Of a stretch of DNA of 64,000 nt, positions 1 to 12,140 are shown one piece after another. A program made the translations under genes and the position numbers. The notes beneath the pieces were generated by a model, which saw only the letters and a list, made by a program, of their open reading frames with translations, searched no databases and was not told where the DNA came from. The first letter of the stretch is position 1, and the number at the start of each line of letters is the position of its first letter. This stretch comes from Zeus faber (taxonomy: Eukaryota; Chordata; Actinopteri; Zeiformes; Zeidae): the NCBI GenBank assembly GCA_960531495.1, contig OY482863.1:8573500-8637499 (forward strand). The letters run 5' to 3'.

Positions 1-599
1 CCCAGTGCGCTAATCGGAAATCTTACGAGGGCTCTGTCGGGGGCCTGAAGGGGAAGGGGGGTGTACAGTCAGCTATTGTCTCCTCATGCGCGGACAAGCT
101 CATGCACGCACGCCTTTACTTGAATTAACACACTAATGTGCACTCAGGCAAACAAAAAGTCTCTCTCTCTCTCTCGGTGGCACCGCCCTCCCCCTACTGC
201 AAAACCGTTCTCCCGTAACCATACGAACACACAACGCAAGTGCCCAAACTGGAACCTCACAGAGAGAAAGGAAAGACCTTCTTCCAACAAACCAATCCAG
301 CGGATCCCCCTTACAATAGCCCACATGGTCCCGACTTGAAAACAATTGTATATGTGCATGAAAAAATATGCAAAAAGCATGCAAAAAAATAAAAAATAAA
401 ATTAATCAAGATTCTGCATGAGGATGTCACGGCATTGTTAAGATTAGGCAAAATATCTTCTGCTGGAAGATGGTGCTTGGGCAGCTCAAAAGACAATGGA
501 GAATAACTGACAGCTGGTTTGCATCAATTATTCACACTGACACACAAGCAATCTATGGAAAAGAGGGTTACACAGACCAGTAGTGCACATAGTAGCACA

Positions 600-1096
600 C
601 AACCAGCGCACGCACACGCACACGCACACACACACAAACACACACACACCTGGCCTTACCTGTAGGAGTGGCTAACATCGGCAGGACGAGCAACACATTG
701 CCTCCTTTCTTGCTTTCTTTTCTCTCTCTCTTCTGTCTCCCCTCCCCTCTCTGTCTGTCTGTCTGTCTGTCTGTCTAGCATCTGAGGTCATCCCTGACTT
801 GTCGCCTGTTTGCCGGTGTCTGAGAGAAGACAGGAAGGAGGTGGGGAGGTGGAGGGGGGGGTAGGAAATTTGATCTCTCCTGTGGAAGGCACTCAGAGTA
901 AATGGGGCAGGGGCGGGGTCAGTGGAATTGCATGCGAGGGGTTTGGGCTGGGGGGTCATCTAATGTGACGGAGCAATACCTCACACGTTATTCCGCACAA
1001 GCGTCAGGGCGGGCGGCCGTGGTTGTGGCGGGTCAGGGTGGGGGGTGGTCAGGAGGGAAACACGGTGGTGTGTGTGTGTGTGTGTGTGTGTGTGTG
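600..1096. repeat. Short microsatellites: CA, TCTG and GT
   Basis: CA-rich units at 610-650, a TCTG run at about 750-776 and a GT run at 1,068-1,096 lie in otherwise unique sequence. Confidence 0.85.
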
Positions 1097-1777
1097 GTCT
1101 CACAGATGGGACGCTTAATATGGCTGTGCACTGGCAAGACTCTTGGCTATAAGATAAGCCGCACATGGTTTTAAAAATGTTCAAATTCAAGACATCATGT
1201 GAAGAAGGAACCATTTCAACAGCAGATGAAACAAACTTAGGTACACAGGGCTCGACACGAACGGTTGCTCAGTTGCCCCAGGCGACCAGATTTGGGTCAC
1301 TGTCCAGTGCTGTCTGGTTGCCAGGTGTCAACCACTTTACATATTAAAAACCAGAGATATGGTCACATGTCACATGACCCATTTAAAAAAAAGCCTTTTT
1401 TTTTTATATCCTAAATTTTTTCTTCTTGTGAAAGTTACAGGGCAGCATCTGGTTGTGTGATATGGAATATAAACACAATAACCATTGTTTTCGTAATCAT
1501 CATTAACTATCATCCGTCCATCCACCATTGTCTTCCATCCTATGTTCCAGGGCTTCTGAAGAAAGAAAACCTTTAGGTTGCTCCCCTCGTCAATTCAGCT
1601 TTGCGCACCGCGCCGAGGCGGAGGGTCAGTCCATTACACACATGGGGGATTTATTTTGTGTCTTCCAATTATTATTCATTATTTCTAGGGCTGTACCAGA
1701 CTCAGGATTCTGTCAGTTGAATGGGATTCGGCGCATCAGTGCCGATATTTGACTATTGAACAGTCGACCGTTCGACT

Positions 1778-1849
1778 CGTGCCCTGTTCCTCCAAATACA
1801 ACAACTAAAAACACACTGTTTTTAGTTTTGTTTAGAGGAACGGGGCATG
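1778..1849. repeat. Near-perfect hairpin with about 33-bp arms
   Basis: The left arm (CGTGCCCTGTTCCTCC...AACTAAAAACA) pairs with the right arm (TGTTTTTAGTTTTG...GAGGAACGGGGCATG) around a loop of a few bases. Mismatches are few. It could be a tiny MITE or a hairpin-forming transcript. Confidence 0.6.
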
Positions 1850-2574
1850 GCAATCGAGTGCACAGAGAGCCGTGTTTGCGTCCGGACACGGACCTTAATA
1901 ACAAGAAAAAAAAAAAACCGCTAATCATTTCCGGAGTCAGCCACTCCTGTCACTAAACCGCAATCCTGTGGGGATGGTTTCTTTATCGCCGTGGGAAGAA
2001 AAAATAGAAATACCATTAGCCCTAGCCATGCATCTCCCCGCCTGGTTAGAAACTGAATATGAGAGTTACCCTGAAGTTATCCAAAAAATGGTGATGCAAG
2101 TGAGATTTTTAGATGTGGGTTTTACAAAGTCTCAACCTAACAATCGGCCTCACAGAACAAGGGCTTGTTTCCACTCAGCGCCAGCGACCTTCTTCCTCAC
2201 CCGATACTGATCAGGACAGAGCGTTTGCTGCCCCGTGACGTCTTATTTTCCCGAGCGCCACCCTGCACTTCCAGTTAAGAGTTTTAAATATTCAGAAAGA
2301 CACTCCTGGTCGTTATAGTTTGCTTTTTCCCCTGAACCAATCACAGCTTAGATGCATCAGGGCGAAGTGGATGATCAATTAACTACGTGATTGAGTTACA
2401 GTTACGAAACCACAAGCACAGTGATTATTTCAGGAAAAAAAAACCCTACCTACACATACACCCAGAAAGAAAGTTTGCTTGTTCAAGGGCTGCATCGTCA
2501 CTCACTTATAGAATTATAAAAATTCAAAATTTCTGCTGCATGGTTTCCATTATGGAAACCACTTGTAAATGTTT

Positions 2575-2910
2575 ATCCCCTCTCCAACTTGCACTGAAAG
2601 CCGCAAATCTACCGGCAATGGTCCTTATTGGCGTCACGTGGGAATGGGAGCCGGTCCCCATGTTCCGTAAAAGTCGTTCCTGAGTGGCATTTTTCTTCTT
2701 AAAAATGACACTCAGGCCCTAGACGTGTCTTTTACAGTGACAGTGATTCTGTTTCCCGAGGCTCATGTGATATTAGACACCTCCTGCGCAAGCATGACGC
2801 AATGTATCAGTGACAGTCATCTACGTGGGAACGACTACCTACTGCCTTTGCCAGATATTTTTAATCCAGAAATGTTACGGATTCCATGTGGGAATGGCTA
2901 TAGTGTCGAG
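2575..2910. mobile_element. Short inverted-repeat transposon, family A copy 1 (degraded)
   Basis: This copy shares with those at 35.3 and 45.8 kb a left part (GCACTGAAAGCCG..AATCTACCGGC, then GGCGTCACGTGGGAA), a middle (CTCAGGCCCTAGACGTG) and a right end (ATGTTACGGATTCCATGTGG). Its terminal repeats have decayed. It encodes nothing. Confidence 0.6.
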
Positions 2911-4189
2911 CACCAGTATAAGAAGTAATGCACACATTTTTTTGAATATAGGTTCATTTATATAGCCCTTAATGACAGTGCAGTCTGAAACGGCTTCACA
3001 AGCCCACATCTACCATAGAAATCAGCATTAACACTAAAATTGCACACATATCGACAAACAGAACATTCATGAGAAAGCATCGAAGCCCATCGTGCGCTGA
3101 AGACCATTTGAAGTGTATAAGCCCTGGGTTGGGCAAAGGTGAAGTGCTGTAATTACTTTCACAAAATCAGCTCAATCATAATTCTTCTTCTCCGATTGCA
3201 CTGTTTAGTTAATGCAAGTGGTGAGGGAAAGATGGTACAGAGCCAGGGTTACAGAGAGGGCCACACACACCCCCCCCCCCCGGGAGAGCAGACGGTCTGT
3301 CCCACTGGACAGATTGGACTGACTGACCAGTTGGCGAATGTCGCGTCTTGTCCATTATAATGAATTTTATTTGAGGGGGAAAAAAACAAAAAAAAAACAA
3401 AAAAACGTTTTTGAGTTAAACTGTTACACGCGTGAAACCAAGCTGCCCCATTTTAACGGACGAGCAGCGTGTCTACAGTTACAGCAGCCAGCTCTGTTTA
3501 CATTAGTCTGCTCAATAATTCATGAGATGCACAGTGGCACATATGTGAGCAGCAGCCTATAGTGGCCTATGGTTCGATAACATTGTTCAATATTGTGATG
3601 ACGATATGACTTGCGATGAACAAATATTGAAGTGTGCATATTATCTATACAGTTCCTGTCCTTCTGCTTTAATAGGTACACTGCTAACGTAGACCCCAAA
3701 CATTGAATAGCCTATGCCCATTGAATAAAGAAATAAAATAAATTATTTCAAACATGCTTTTATTGAACAAATTGCACATGAATACCCAACCACAACATTA
3801 ATTTACTGTAGATGAGACATTATTACAAATAGAAATTAAAGATAAATTTAGCCTGCTCCGTTTAAAATATTTTCTTCTAAACTCAAAAAAAAAAAATAAT
3901 AAAATAAAAAATAAAAAAAAACCCTCAGATAATAAAAATATCTGGGGTAAAACAACTGAAATAATTAAAGAAATATGAGTGCATATTACATTCTGTTGTG
4001 TTGCTTTTGCACTTAAAATAATTCCACGCCGCAGACGCCTCTCGCTCGCTGGAGGTTACTGCACTGGTTACCACGTGACTCCTGTTTACGTTAGTCGCAC
4101 TTTGCTGCCGCTGCTTTACCACATGTCGCGAATGAGCTGTGGATACAATGCAGCAGCTTCGAGCGCAAAACAACAGTGTTTTAGCATTT

Positions 4190-4480
4190 TAGTTGAAAAA
4201 AGTCCCAAAGCAACGGAGAGCAACGGGGAGACATGTCCCCACAGTTGTTTTTGGAACTAGGTGGAACCGGACAGTCCCTTCGCTCAGTTGTGTTTAACAA
4301 TTTTGTTTCATACCTGTAGGAAATAAAACAAAAATAAATAGATCTAAAATAAAAAGACAGGAGGGGGAGCTGGCGCGCACCACTGTCTTTGCTTTTCTCC
4401 AGACAAAGAGAGGGTGCCCGAGCGCCTGGACCTGGACCCCATGGTGCCGTTTTTATCAGGCTCATTTCTTTTTTAAGCGT
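4190..4480. repeat. Interspersed repeat family B, copy 1
   Basis: This stretch shares with 34.2 kb and 49.6 kb a series of landmarks in order: a GGAAC..GGGAC-type segment, TTTCATAC.AGTA(G)GAAATAAA, AATAGATCTAAAATAAA, and ACAGGA followed by GGCGCG- or GGCACG-type sequence. There is no coding content. The family name is unknown to me. Confidence 0.5.
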
Positions 4481-5960
4481 AAATGGCCATCTAGGTAGAG
4501 CGATGACACAAGGTAGGTGGAACATCTTGGTGAGGGTTATAGGAAACTAATTGAATCACTGGACATATGAATTCTCAAAGCCCACTATTCAAAGGCAGAG
4601 CCCGGATAATTTACGGGATGTTATGGACGTCATGAAGGAAGTCGTGACTAAATTAAAGCTGATGGATGCTGCAATTAGTGCTAAACTGTGGGCCACTGTA
4701 TATTGAATAATGGTGACAACAGCTGGCAATAGCATACTCACTTTTCCGATGCTTAGAGAGACAATAAGGGCCTTTTCTCGTGGTCGGTGGGCGGGCGTGA
4801 TGTCAGTCAACATGATTCTGCAGAGCGGACCTTGTGAAAAGGTCAACATTTACCACTGAATTTGCCGAAGTTCATTTACTCTGCTAACATGTCGACAGAT
4901 CGCAAGGAAAGCAGAGCTTTCTTCTGGCAAACAAGGATGTTCATTCAGTACTCACAATGGGCCACAAGTGAAAATACTAAAGGGGCAAACACATTCTAAT
5001 TAAAACCAAACAATGCTCTGACAGTTATCCCAGAGGATTTTCATGACTTATTTCTTAAGAAAAAGAGTGCATTTTCAAAAGTGGCTAATTCATTCCCTCC
5101 ATGTGTACACTGCTTACAACATCAATGCACCAGCAGCACAAAGTGTGTGTGAGATCTTAGGTATTGAATTTCTGGCCTCTTTGTGTCCTGAACAAGTGTG
5201 GGCCAAAGTCGATGGCATCCAGGGGGAAAAAACAGCTTTCGGTCACCCGATAGCGAAGTTTGGCGTCAGCCAGTGTTAAACCATTTCTCTTCCACGAGAC
5301 AGCTGCGCTAGTTTCCCATGGTGCGGTTGGCTGTTTGCCTCTCCCATCCCAGGGTTGGGGAAGCGAAAAAGGGGAAGGCAATTACCGAAATCTGCCATCT
5401 ATACGGCACCTTTTGGACGACCATATAGCACTGTTGCTAAGTAGTTGTGCATAAAGACTTCTGAAACGCCCGTAAAGTGGATCCTTAACGTCGCATTGAC
5501 GAGTGTCCTTCAAGGCCGCCGCTGAATAGAGAACACTGGGGCTAGCTGCGGTACGGTGTGACGGCGCCGCCAAACTCCCAGGTGCTCATGGGTGTGACTG
5601 TTGGAACGTGGCGCCAACTGCTGTGCGCGTCCTCTCACGCAACCTCGCCCGTCTCCCGTCTAAGAGAGACTTGTCATGGTAACCCAGGACAAAGGCTCGG
5701 AGTGGTGAATGGGGGCGCCGGAGCTCTGGACTGGAATACTAATGTAAAAGTGTTATGTGGGAAAAGATCAACCTCATCTTGATTCCCCACAGAGTTTATT
5801 ATCTTAAGCGGCACTGTTTCATGTTGGTTGTCTCTAGGATTCCAGCCTCGCATATCCACCGCCCTGTCTTTAGAACACCACTGTCGTTGTTCACGTCTGT
5901 GATATGAGGAAAATAAAAAGTGAGAGTGTATAGTAACAGGACAAACATTCTAGACTTAGG

Positions 5961-6017
<57 letters not shown>
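5961..6017. repeat. GT microsatellite
   Basis: A GT array of about 55 bp, interrupted once near its start. Confidence 0.95.
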
Positions 6018-6018
<1 letters not shown>

Positions 6019-6261
6019 TTGTGTGCACGCGCATGCCTTCACAACTTACAAACTAGGTACAATCTATGTCAGTGACCTAAAAAACCCAGGCAGGGCTGGA
6101 ACCCTAATCGCAAATCCCTTCCAAATCTCTTTCAGGGCAAACCTTAAGGAAGCTTCAGCAAAATGTTTTTTGTTTTTTTTTGTTTGTTTGTTTGTTTGAA
6201 TGGGCGTTATGTTAACTACGAAGTAGTGCAATATACTTGATTTATAGGGTATAAATACTTT

Positions 6262-6466
6262 CATTTCATTTAGTCATTTAGCAGACGCTTTTATCCAAAG
6301 CGACTTACAATTGTTCAAACACTGACGGACGCAGCCATCAGGAGCAATTAGGGGTTAAGTGTCTTGCTCAAGGACACTACAGCATGCTAGCAGGAGGAGC
6401 CTGGGATCGAACCAGCAACCTTTAGATCACTAGACCACCAGCTCTACCGCCTGAGCTACCATCCCC
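6262..6466 (-). mobile_element. tRNA-derived SINE of the V-SINE type
   Basis: Reading the minus strand from 6,466, a tRNA-like head shows box A (TAGCTCAGGCGGTAGAGC) and box B (GGTTCGATCCC). The conserved teleost core follows (GTCGCTTTGGATAAAAGCG, about 6,306-6,285) and then a short tail. This order is that of V-SINEs such as zebrafish HE1. The head is not a functional tRNA gene, because the cloverleaf 3' half is replaced by the SINE body. Confidence 0.8.
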
Positions 6467-9229
6467 ACTTCTCAAAACTACTTTACCACAACATTGCTCC
6501 TTTACAGAACAGTGAGTTAAATTACCAGAGGAATATTGCTTTGAACAGCTGGAGTTGTGGTGCCAAAAATACTAAAATCTAGGGCTTGGAGATGATCTGG
6601 GCCATTATCTAATATGACTATGTTTTTCGACTAATACCTCAGTATTGACAAATTGCCAATTTTAGAAATGACTATTTCTGTGTTCATAACATATTTACAC
6701 ACAACCGATATTTGAGAAACAATCATTAGTAACACGGACATTTCAACCAAGCAGGTAGATAGATTGATTAGATTAGCTTGTCTATGAATTTCAGAAAGTT
6801 TCATTCATTTAATATAATGCAGCCTTAAAGCAGCATTATGTAACTTTTGGTATTTGGTGCCCCTACAGTTTCTGAGTGCAATTGCACTTTTACGCCACCG
6901 TCCTAAAACTCTGTCCCGTGTCAGAAATGATTTATTTTAGCGGACAAACGTGAACCTTATCGGTCACGTTTCAATAAAAGCCTGGTACAAACACAAATAT
7001 AACATACACCTAGGTTACAGTGGCCCTTGCGCGGACCTCGCCGCTTCAGCACTCTGCGAGCCCCAGCGAGCACTTGCCACAACTCTCCAGCCGTGGGGAG
7101 AGAGGGCGGCGGGGATTGTCCCTCTGCTTCCGGCGTGCTGTGGCTACCAGAAGTGGTCAGCCTGGCAGATTGGCGCGCACGTGCAAGTCAGAGGGTGAAA
7201 CAAACCGCAATGAAAGTGAGGGCCCGCTCGCGCCGGCTGAGGTGTGGGTGCCGGGGGTGGGCGCAGCTCAGGCTGTGGCAAGTTTTGGCAACAAGTAAAT
7301 GAGGAAAAAAAATACTGTTAAATAAGAAGCTTTCAAAATGGAGAACAGGTTAAAAAAAATATATAGAACAGAAATCTTCATACAGGTCCAGTTTGGCCTT
7401 AAATGCGGTGTCAAATATTTGATAGTAATTATTTTTCAAATAAACTCAAGGAAAAACAATTTTTATCTGACAGATCTGAATCCAGGGGAAACCAGGCTGT
7501 TCATCCATCAAGTCCAACAGGTGATAAAATCCAGCCGTGGGCCTAAAAGCTTGACCTTAGATCTGACCAGAAGCATTTAAGCTCTGCCAAGACCTATCAG
7601 ACACCCTGGGGCCTACTAGGACATTTAAATGAATCGCCCGCCACCTAAACAATAGGGACTATGTGAACCCAGGGCTCAAGGATGGTTCCATTGCTTTTCC
7701 CATAACCTGGACGATGAGGGAAAGATTTAATGATGCGGTAGCATGAGTGACAGCAACACGCAATATCAATTAAATGCCAGGACAGCCGGACTGTCACTCA
7801 GCCTGCATGTGTCTGAGAGAGCCCTGCCCTCCTGACCCGCCATCGCTGCCAAAGTCCATTTTTCAAATGAGGCAGAGAGTGAGCGAAGAGCAGAGTGACT
7901 TAACAGAAATATCACTCTCGCAGTGGGACGTCTGACACCACCTTGACAATCATGAGAGGACGAGATATATTTCCTGACCGCTCAGCGGAATTTAAAAGTT
8001 ATATTGTCAGATAGTTAGTTACGGTAGTAAGGTACGGTACATATGGTGGCTTCATTGTCTTGTCCTTACTAGCATGGACTAAAAGCTGAGCCTTTTGCCT
8101 GAAGCTTAATGGCATTTTTGGAAAAATGGATACACAAAAGGAGCGACTAAAATGAGAGCATCCTCATGTACCAAACACACTACCAGTACCCCACACACAT
8201 TCAGGAAGCGTTTCGGCTGTAAAAAAAAAATACCATTTTGTTTTTTGACAGTGTCTACCTCTATGAAATTCATTTGGTAAAACTTTTCAACAGTACCATG
8301 GACAGCAACGTAAAGGCCTTAAGAACTGAGTTTGCTTTTTGAGCGCTGTTTCAAGAAATACATACTTGTGGGATCGCATGTAGAAAACACACTCAAATTT
8401 AAGACAAATCATCATTGGGAAGAAAAGCCTTGATTGAACTGCCTCGGCGTGAGCGGAAGGTTACACACGCATGCCAATGGCCCAATTCATCCGCTTGTGC
8501 AAGGCATATTTTATCTTTACATTTGTTTATTTATTTATACGTATTTAGTTTCAAATGGGCCTAGCCTTCTGTACAAAATAAAAGATTATTCCTTTACATG
8601 GGTTGTTGCATATTATCAAGTGCGTGTTCCTATCATGCAAGCATTGAAAATAGATATGGCTGATATTTTAATTATTTGTTAACTGCCCTGCACTTTGGTC
8701 ATTTGTCACGGTTTTGATGTCGACTTAGATCTATCATCAGGTTTTTTACGAGCAGGTGCCTGCAAAACATCATGGGACACTTCTTACAAACATGAACAAG
8801 TTGAGGGACAATTTATTTGCGATATTAAGATATTTTATGAAAAGATACAATAATTTCTGTTGTTGAAGCATTATTTCAACACCGTGCTGCGCCTTTCAAA
8901 GCCGTCTGTCTTTACAGCCTTTTAAATATACTGTTTGCATGTTCTGTCAGGACAACCATTATTTAACTGTTCACAATGTTTTTTCACAGCTGTTTGTCAC
9001 ATACAAACTCCTGTTAACATGAACATGTTTGGATACGTAATAAATTGTTGTACTCCGGACTGGGATGGGGAAACGCAGCCCTGCCATCAATAATTTTGGC
9101 TTGGTCTTGCAGGAGGAGGTATTTTAAAAGTTATGCCTGCATATTTTGTTTTCCATTCAATGTAACGACTAACAAGTTTACAGGCAGTTGTAGGGTTGCG
9201 ATGAGATTGAGGCCACAGAAAATGGTGTT

Positions 9230-9330
9230 GTTCCCGTTGCGGGGCTTTGTCCATCTATTCCACGGCTGTGTCCTTGAGCAAGGCCCTTTACCTCCAGGGC
9301 ACACTGCACACCGACTGTCCCTGCGCTAAA
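9230..9330 (+). repeat. Diverged fragment related to the SINE body
   Basis: The stretch GTGTCCTTGAGCAAGGCCC near 9,268 matches the complementary segment of the SINE at 6.3 kb (CTTGCTCAAGGACAC), in the opposite orientation. It is a partial, older copy. Confidence 0.4.
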
Positions 9331-9350
9331 AACTTACCTAACACCCTAAC

Positions 9351-9377
9351 GTGTGTGTGTGTGTGTGTGTGTGTGTG
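9351..9377. repeat. GT microsatellite beside an exon acceptor
   Basis: A 27-bp GT run ends 22 bp before the acceptor of the zinc-finger fragment at 9.4 kb. Confidence 0.9.
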
Positions 9378-9406
9378 AGTGAGTTTGTTTCTCCACAGGT
9401 GCAGCA

Positions 9407-9829
9407 ATGCAAAACAAGTTTCACATGCTGCCTACAATGGACCACTTTGGGTCGCAGGATGTCACAGGTAAGTGAGGAATTTTTATCATATGAACCGTGT
9501 CGATAGTGATGTGTGTGAGGATCGTTAAAAATTATTCAGAGTTAACAGAAATCCCAGATGATTTCATTCCAGAGGACATCAGTGTTGGATCGCCAGAGGT
9601 GAAGAGGAGCTGGCTGCATGGAACCATAACACAAATTGGAGACAGATTTGTTAAGTTCGGTGATGTCCCTGAAGCTGCAAGGGGTGGCAGAGAAGGAAGG
9701 AAGCAGTTTCATTGCCGCATGGATGGCTGTGCAAATGTCTACACATTCCTTAAGGCAAGAGAAAATCATGAAAAGAAGAAACACAAGCCTATGATACCTT
9801 CTGTGCCAGTGCCTGAAAAAAAAAAATAA
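9407..9829 (+). pseudogene. Two-exon zinc-finger fragment of a multicopy transposon-like gene
   Basis: Exon 9,407-9,467 starts at an ATG, preceded by a good acceptor (CTCCACAG), and ends at a GTAAGT donor. After a 72-bp intron the acceptor ATTATTCAG opens exon 9,540-9,829. Together they give 116 residues with an acidic start (IPDDFIPEDI), then a C2H2-like finger (FHCRMDGCANVYTF...ENHEKKKH) and a Lys-rich end. The frame stops in a run of A. A further piece in another frame (GFFLLNMLDRFSGFN, about 9,890-9,950) resembles the long uncharacterised proteins present in many copies in fish genomes. I read it as the decayed N-terminal part of such a gene. It is next to, but on the opposite strand from, the helicase remnant at 11.3-12.0 kb. 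Confidence 0.45.
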
Positions 9830-10929
9830 AATAAAAAAAAATCACTCCCACCAACCAGGACCACAAACAAGAGCACAGCGAAGCTAGACTCGTCTTTGGC
9901 TTCTTCCTGTTGAACATGCTAGATAGGTTCTCCGGCTTCAACAAAAACTTGTTGGGAGAATGAAAGTACAGTGAGCTGCGGGAGTGGATGAGGTTCAAGC
10001 TTAACGACTCGAGAAATGTCCCCATTTAAAACCGGGGTGTGGGCAGAACATCAATCCTGTAAATATTTTCATATTTATTTATAATATTTAAAATGTTGTT
10101 GACAACTGTAATTCAATATGCTGCTCTTTTTGTGTTAACATTTGTTTTTGCCTTCTATGTTTCTTAGTTATAAAACATTGGTTTAGCGTTTGGTTTCTGC
10201 CCAGTTCTCTGTGAAAGTTCACCTTAAATTGATGTTTCCTTACAAATAATTATATTTCTGTAATAACTATATTGTTCATCTTTTAGAATAAAAACACAAC
10301 AATTAACTTTAAGAATTGATTACACCAGCTTTATTCGGATGCATTCAGACAATACAGATTCAAAAAAATTCTCACACGTAATCAGACGTTTACTGAGGAA
10401 AAACACAAAAAAGAACCAGCCACGGATGAAACTGTCCCCGTCACCCACCTCCACACAGAGATGGTAGTGTCTTATGACATACTAACACGATACAAAAACA
10501 TACTTATAACATACAAAAATGCCACATTTCTCTACTAGATTCAAGCCCAATTTCCTAGGCTTGTGCATCAATCTAGATTTAGTCACCTCAGGTGCTGACA
10601 AGGACAGGACAGGACCTCAGTACTGACAAGCCTGACCCTGAGCAGATGTGTGGTGTTGGTATCTGGTCCACCTCGTCCTCCCCATCCAAGTCACCCATGT
10701 AACCCATATCTGGCCTCAGTCACAGGAATTTAACAGAAGTAGAAACCTCTTCTTGCAACAATTCGTACTTGGGGGTCAGCTCTCCACAACCTTCAGATGT
10801 GCAAGAATGGCAATAGGTGCAGCGCAGGTGTCCCGGTCCGACGACTGCGGTATGTTCTTCGAACTGACTGTACAGGGCTTCTCCAAAGCAGCTAATTCTT
10901 CCTGCGTCAAGCCATCCTTCTAACTACGT

Positions 10930-11290
10930 TGTGGCAGACTCGGGGCGTGGTCACACGGCCTCTGTTGGGCGAGGGGAAAGTCAGCGTGGTAGACTGAAGC
11001 TCCCTGCCTCGGTGCCAGCGGTGGCCAATTGAATGACTGGCCAATTACAGCAGCTGGGAAGATTTCTTATATTTTTGTCTTGTCTTGCAGCGAGGAGATG
11101 GAGGGACGGTGCGGGAGCGCTATGAGGGAGTCCCAGTAGAAGCCCGTCTATGAAAGTTCGATATTCATTGTACAATCCTCGCTGGAGCTCCTCTGATGAA
11201 CTGTGAGGAATAAAACTCGCCGTGCCGGCGCTTCTGCCCCGCTAAACCCCATGTCACGCGTCCTTGGGGGGGAACCTTGTGTAGCCAACA
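10930..11290 (+). mobile_element. Solo LTR-like repeat, copy 1
   Basis: A 361-bp unit begins TGTGGCAGACTC, ends CCAACA, and holds a polyadenylation hexamer (GGAATAAAAC, about 11,208). It aligns over its whole length with the copy at 16,419-16,773. Near-matching 5-mers flank it (TACGT before, CACGT after). TG...CA ends, a poly(A) signal and target duplication are typical of a solo LTR. No matching internal region lies beside it. Confidence 0.5.
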
Positions 11291-12026
11291 CACGTCAGTC
11301 CTTGAAGACTGTTTGACAGCATACAACAACAGCATGTGGCTGAGACCCATCTCTGCCCGCGCTGCCAGCCTGCTGAAGAACAGCTTCAAAATCCTCTGGT
11401 AGCCCACACGTGACCACACATGACCACACGTTGGGAAAATTGAAGCCCATCCCAAGAGCTGTTGTTGGGACAACTGTGCAGCTACTCTCTCCACTGAAGG
11501 ATGACAGAAATTTGCTCTCGTTCTGAGCTATCTTGCTATGAAACGTTCCTATGAGTAGGTCTTGCAATGTTGTGTTCATAGTCTCCGTCAGACCAGGCAT
11601 CTCCACCTAGTTCTGCTTTGAGATAGCAGAACACTGTGCCAACTGCCTTTAGTGGCAGTAAATGATGATTTGAGACATGGAAAGGCCTTGGTCTTAAACC
11701 TCCCTCACAATCCAGCCAACACTTACCGTTTGTATGTAACGTGAACTTCATCCACGACAATCCCCAGAAGATTTTCTTGGAAAACCGTGGACGCCCAATG
11801 TCTCGCCACTTGCTGTTCAGCAGCCAGTACTCCGGGCTACCAAATAAAAGTCGGCAACTTCCGCCGCCTATTCGTGCAGTGATTCCCAGTTTCGTCACTT
11901 TCCGGATCTGTTCCTCCATGAGCGCGACCAGCGGAGAAACAGAAAAAGCCACTGGCTTTTCACTGTGCCCCGTCCTTTTGGCGACCAGCGGGGCCAGTTG
12001 GTAAATTAAACTTTTACCAAATCCTT
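11291..12026 (-). pseudogene. RecQ-like DNA helicase remnant, frameshifted and internally deleted
   Basis: On the minus strand the pieces read in order as RecQ-family motifs. Walker A is GFGKSLIYQL (about 12,022-11,990), motif Ia is VSPLVALMEEQ (about 11,940-11,905), and the DEVH box is VVDEVH in a different frame (about 11,760-11,740). Motifs V/VI follow as TTALGMGFNFP and LQQAGSAGRDG (about 11,470-11,340). Motifs III and IV are missing between 11,700 and 11,560, and frames change at least twice, so no functional enzyme is encoded. The QAGRAGRDG arginine finger is also altered (Ser for Arg). RecQ-like genes of this kind are highly repeated in fish genomes and are probably spread by mobile elements. 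The remnant is cut on its right by an interspersed repeat starting near 12,045 and on its left by the LTR-like copy ending at 11,290. Confidence 0.7.
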
Positions 12027-12044
12027 ATTTTCAACAAAAGCTTT

Positions 12045-12140
12045 AAGTTCAAGATTCAAGAGGTTTATTCGTCACATACATATACAGAGGTTCATACATA
12101 AATGCAGTGAAATGTCTTTGCAACGCACCCGGAGATTATG
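12045..12140. repeat. Interspersed repeat fragment
   Basis: The sequence beginning TTCAAGATTCAAGAGGTTTA and continuing through GTGAAATGTCTTTGCA resembles a short repeat common in fish genomes. It abuts the broken end of the helicase remnant, so it probably inserted there or marks a deletion edge. Confidence 0.4.

Larger units (their letters stand above)
1..9300. other. Gene-poor left region
   Basis: Apart from the repeats listed separately I see no splice-supported exon here. The segment 2,940-3,010 (TTTATATAGCCCTTAATGAC and following) looks like the end of another interspersed repeat. GC-rich unique patches at 5,500-5,720 and 7,020-7,270 have short open frames without motifs. Confidence 0.4.

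Noticed and set aside
6440-6466. Possible tRNA gene on the minus strand
   Set aside because: Boxes A and B are present, but the sequence continues into a SINE body instead of completing an acceptor stem.
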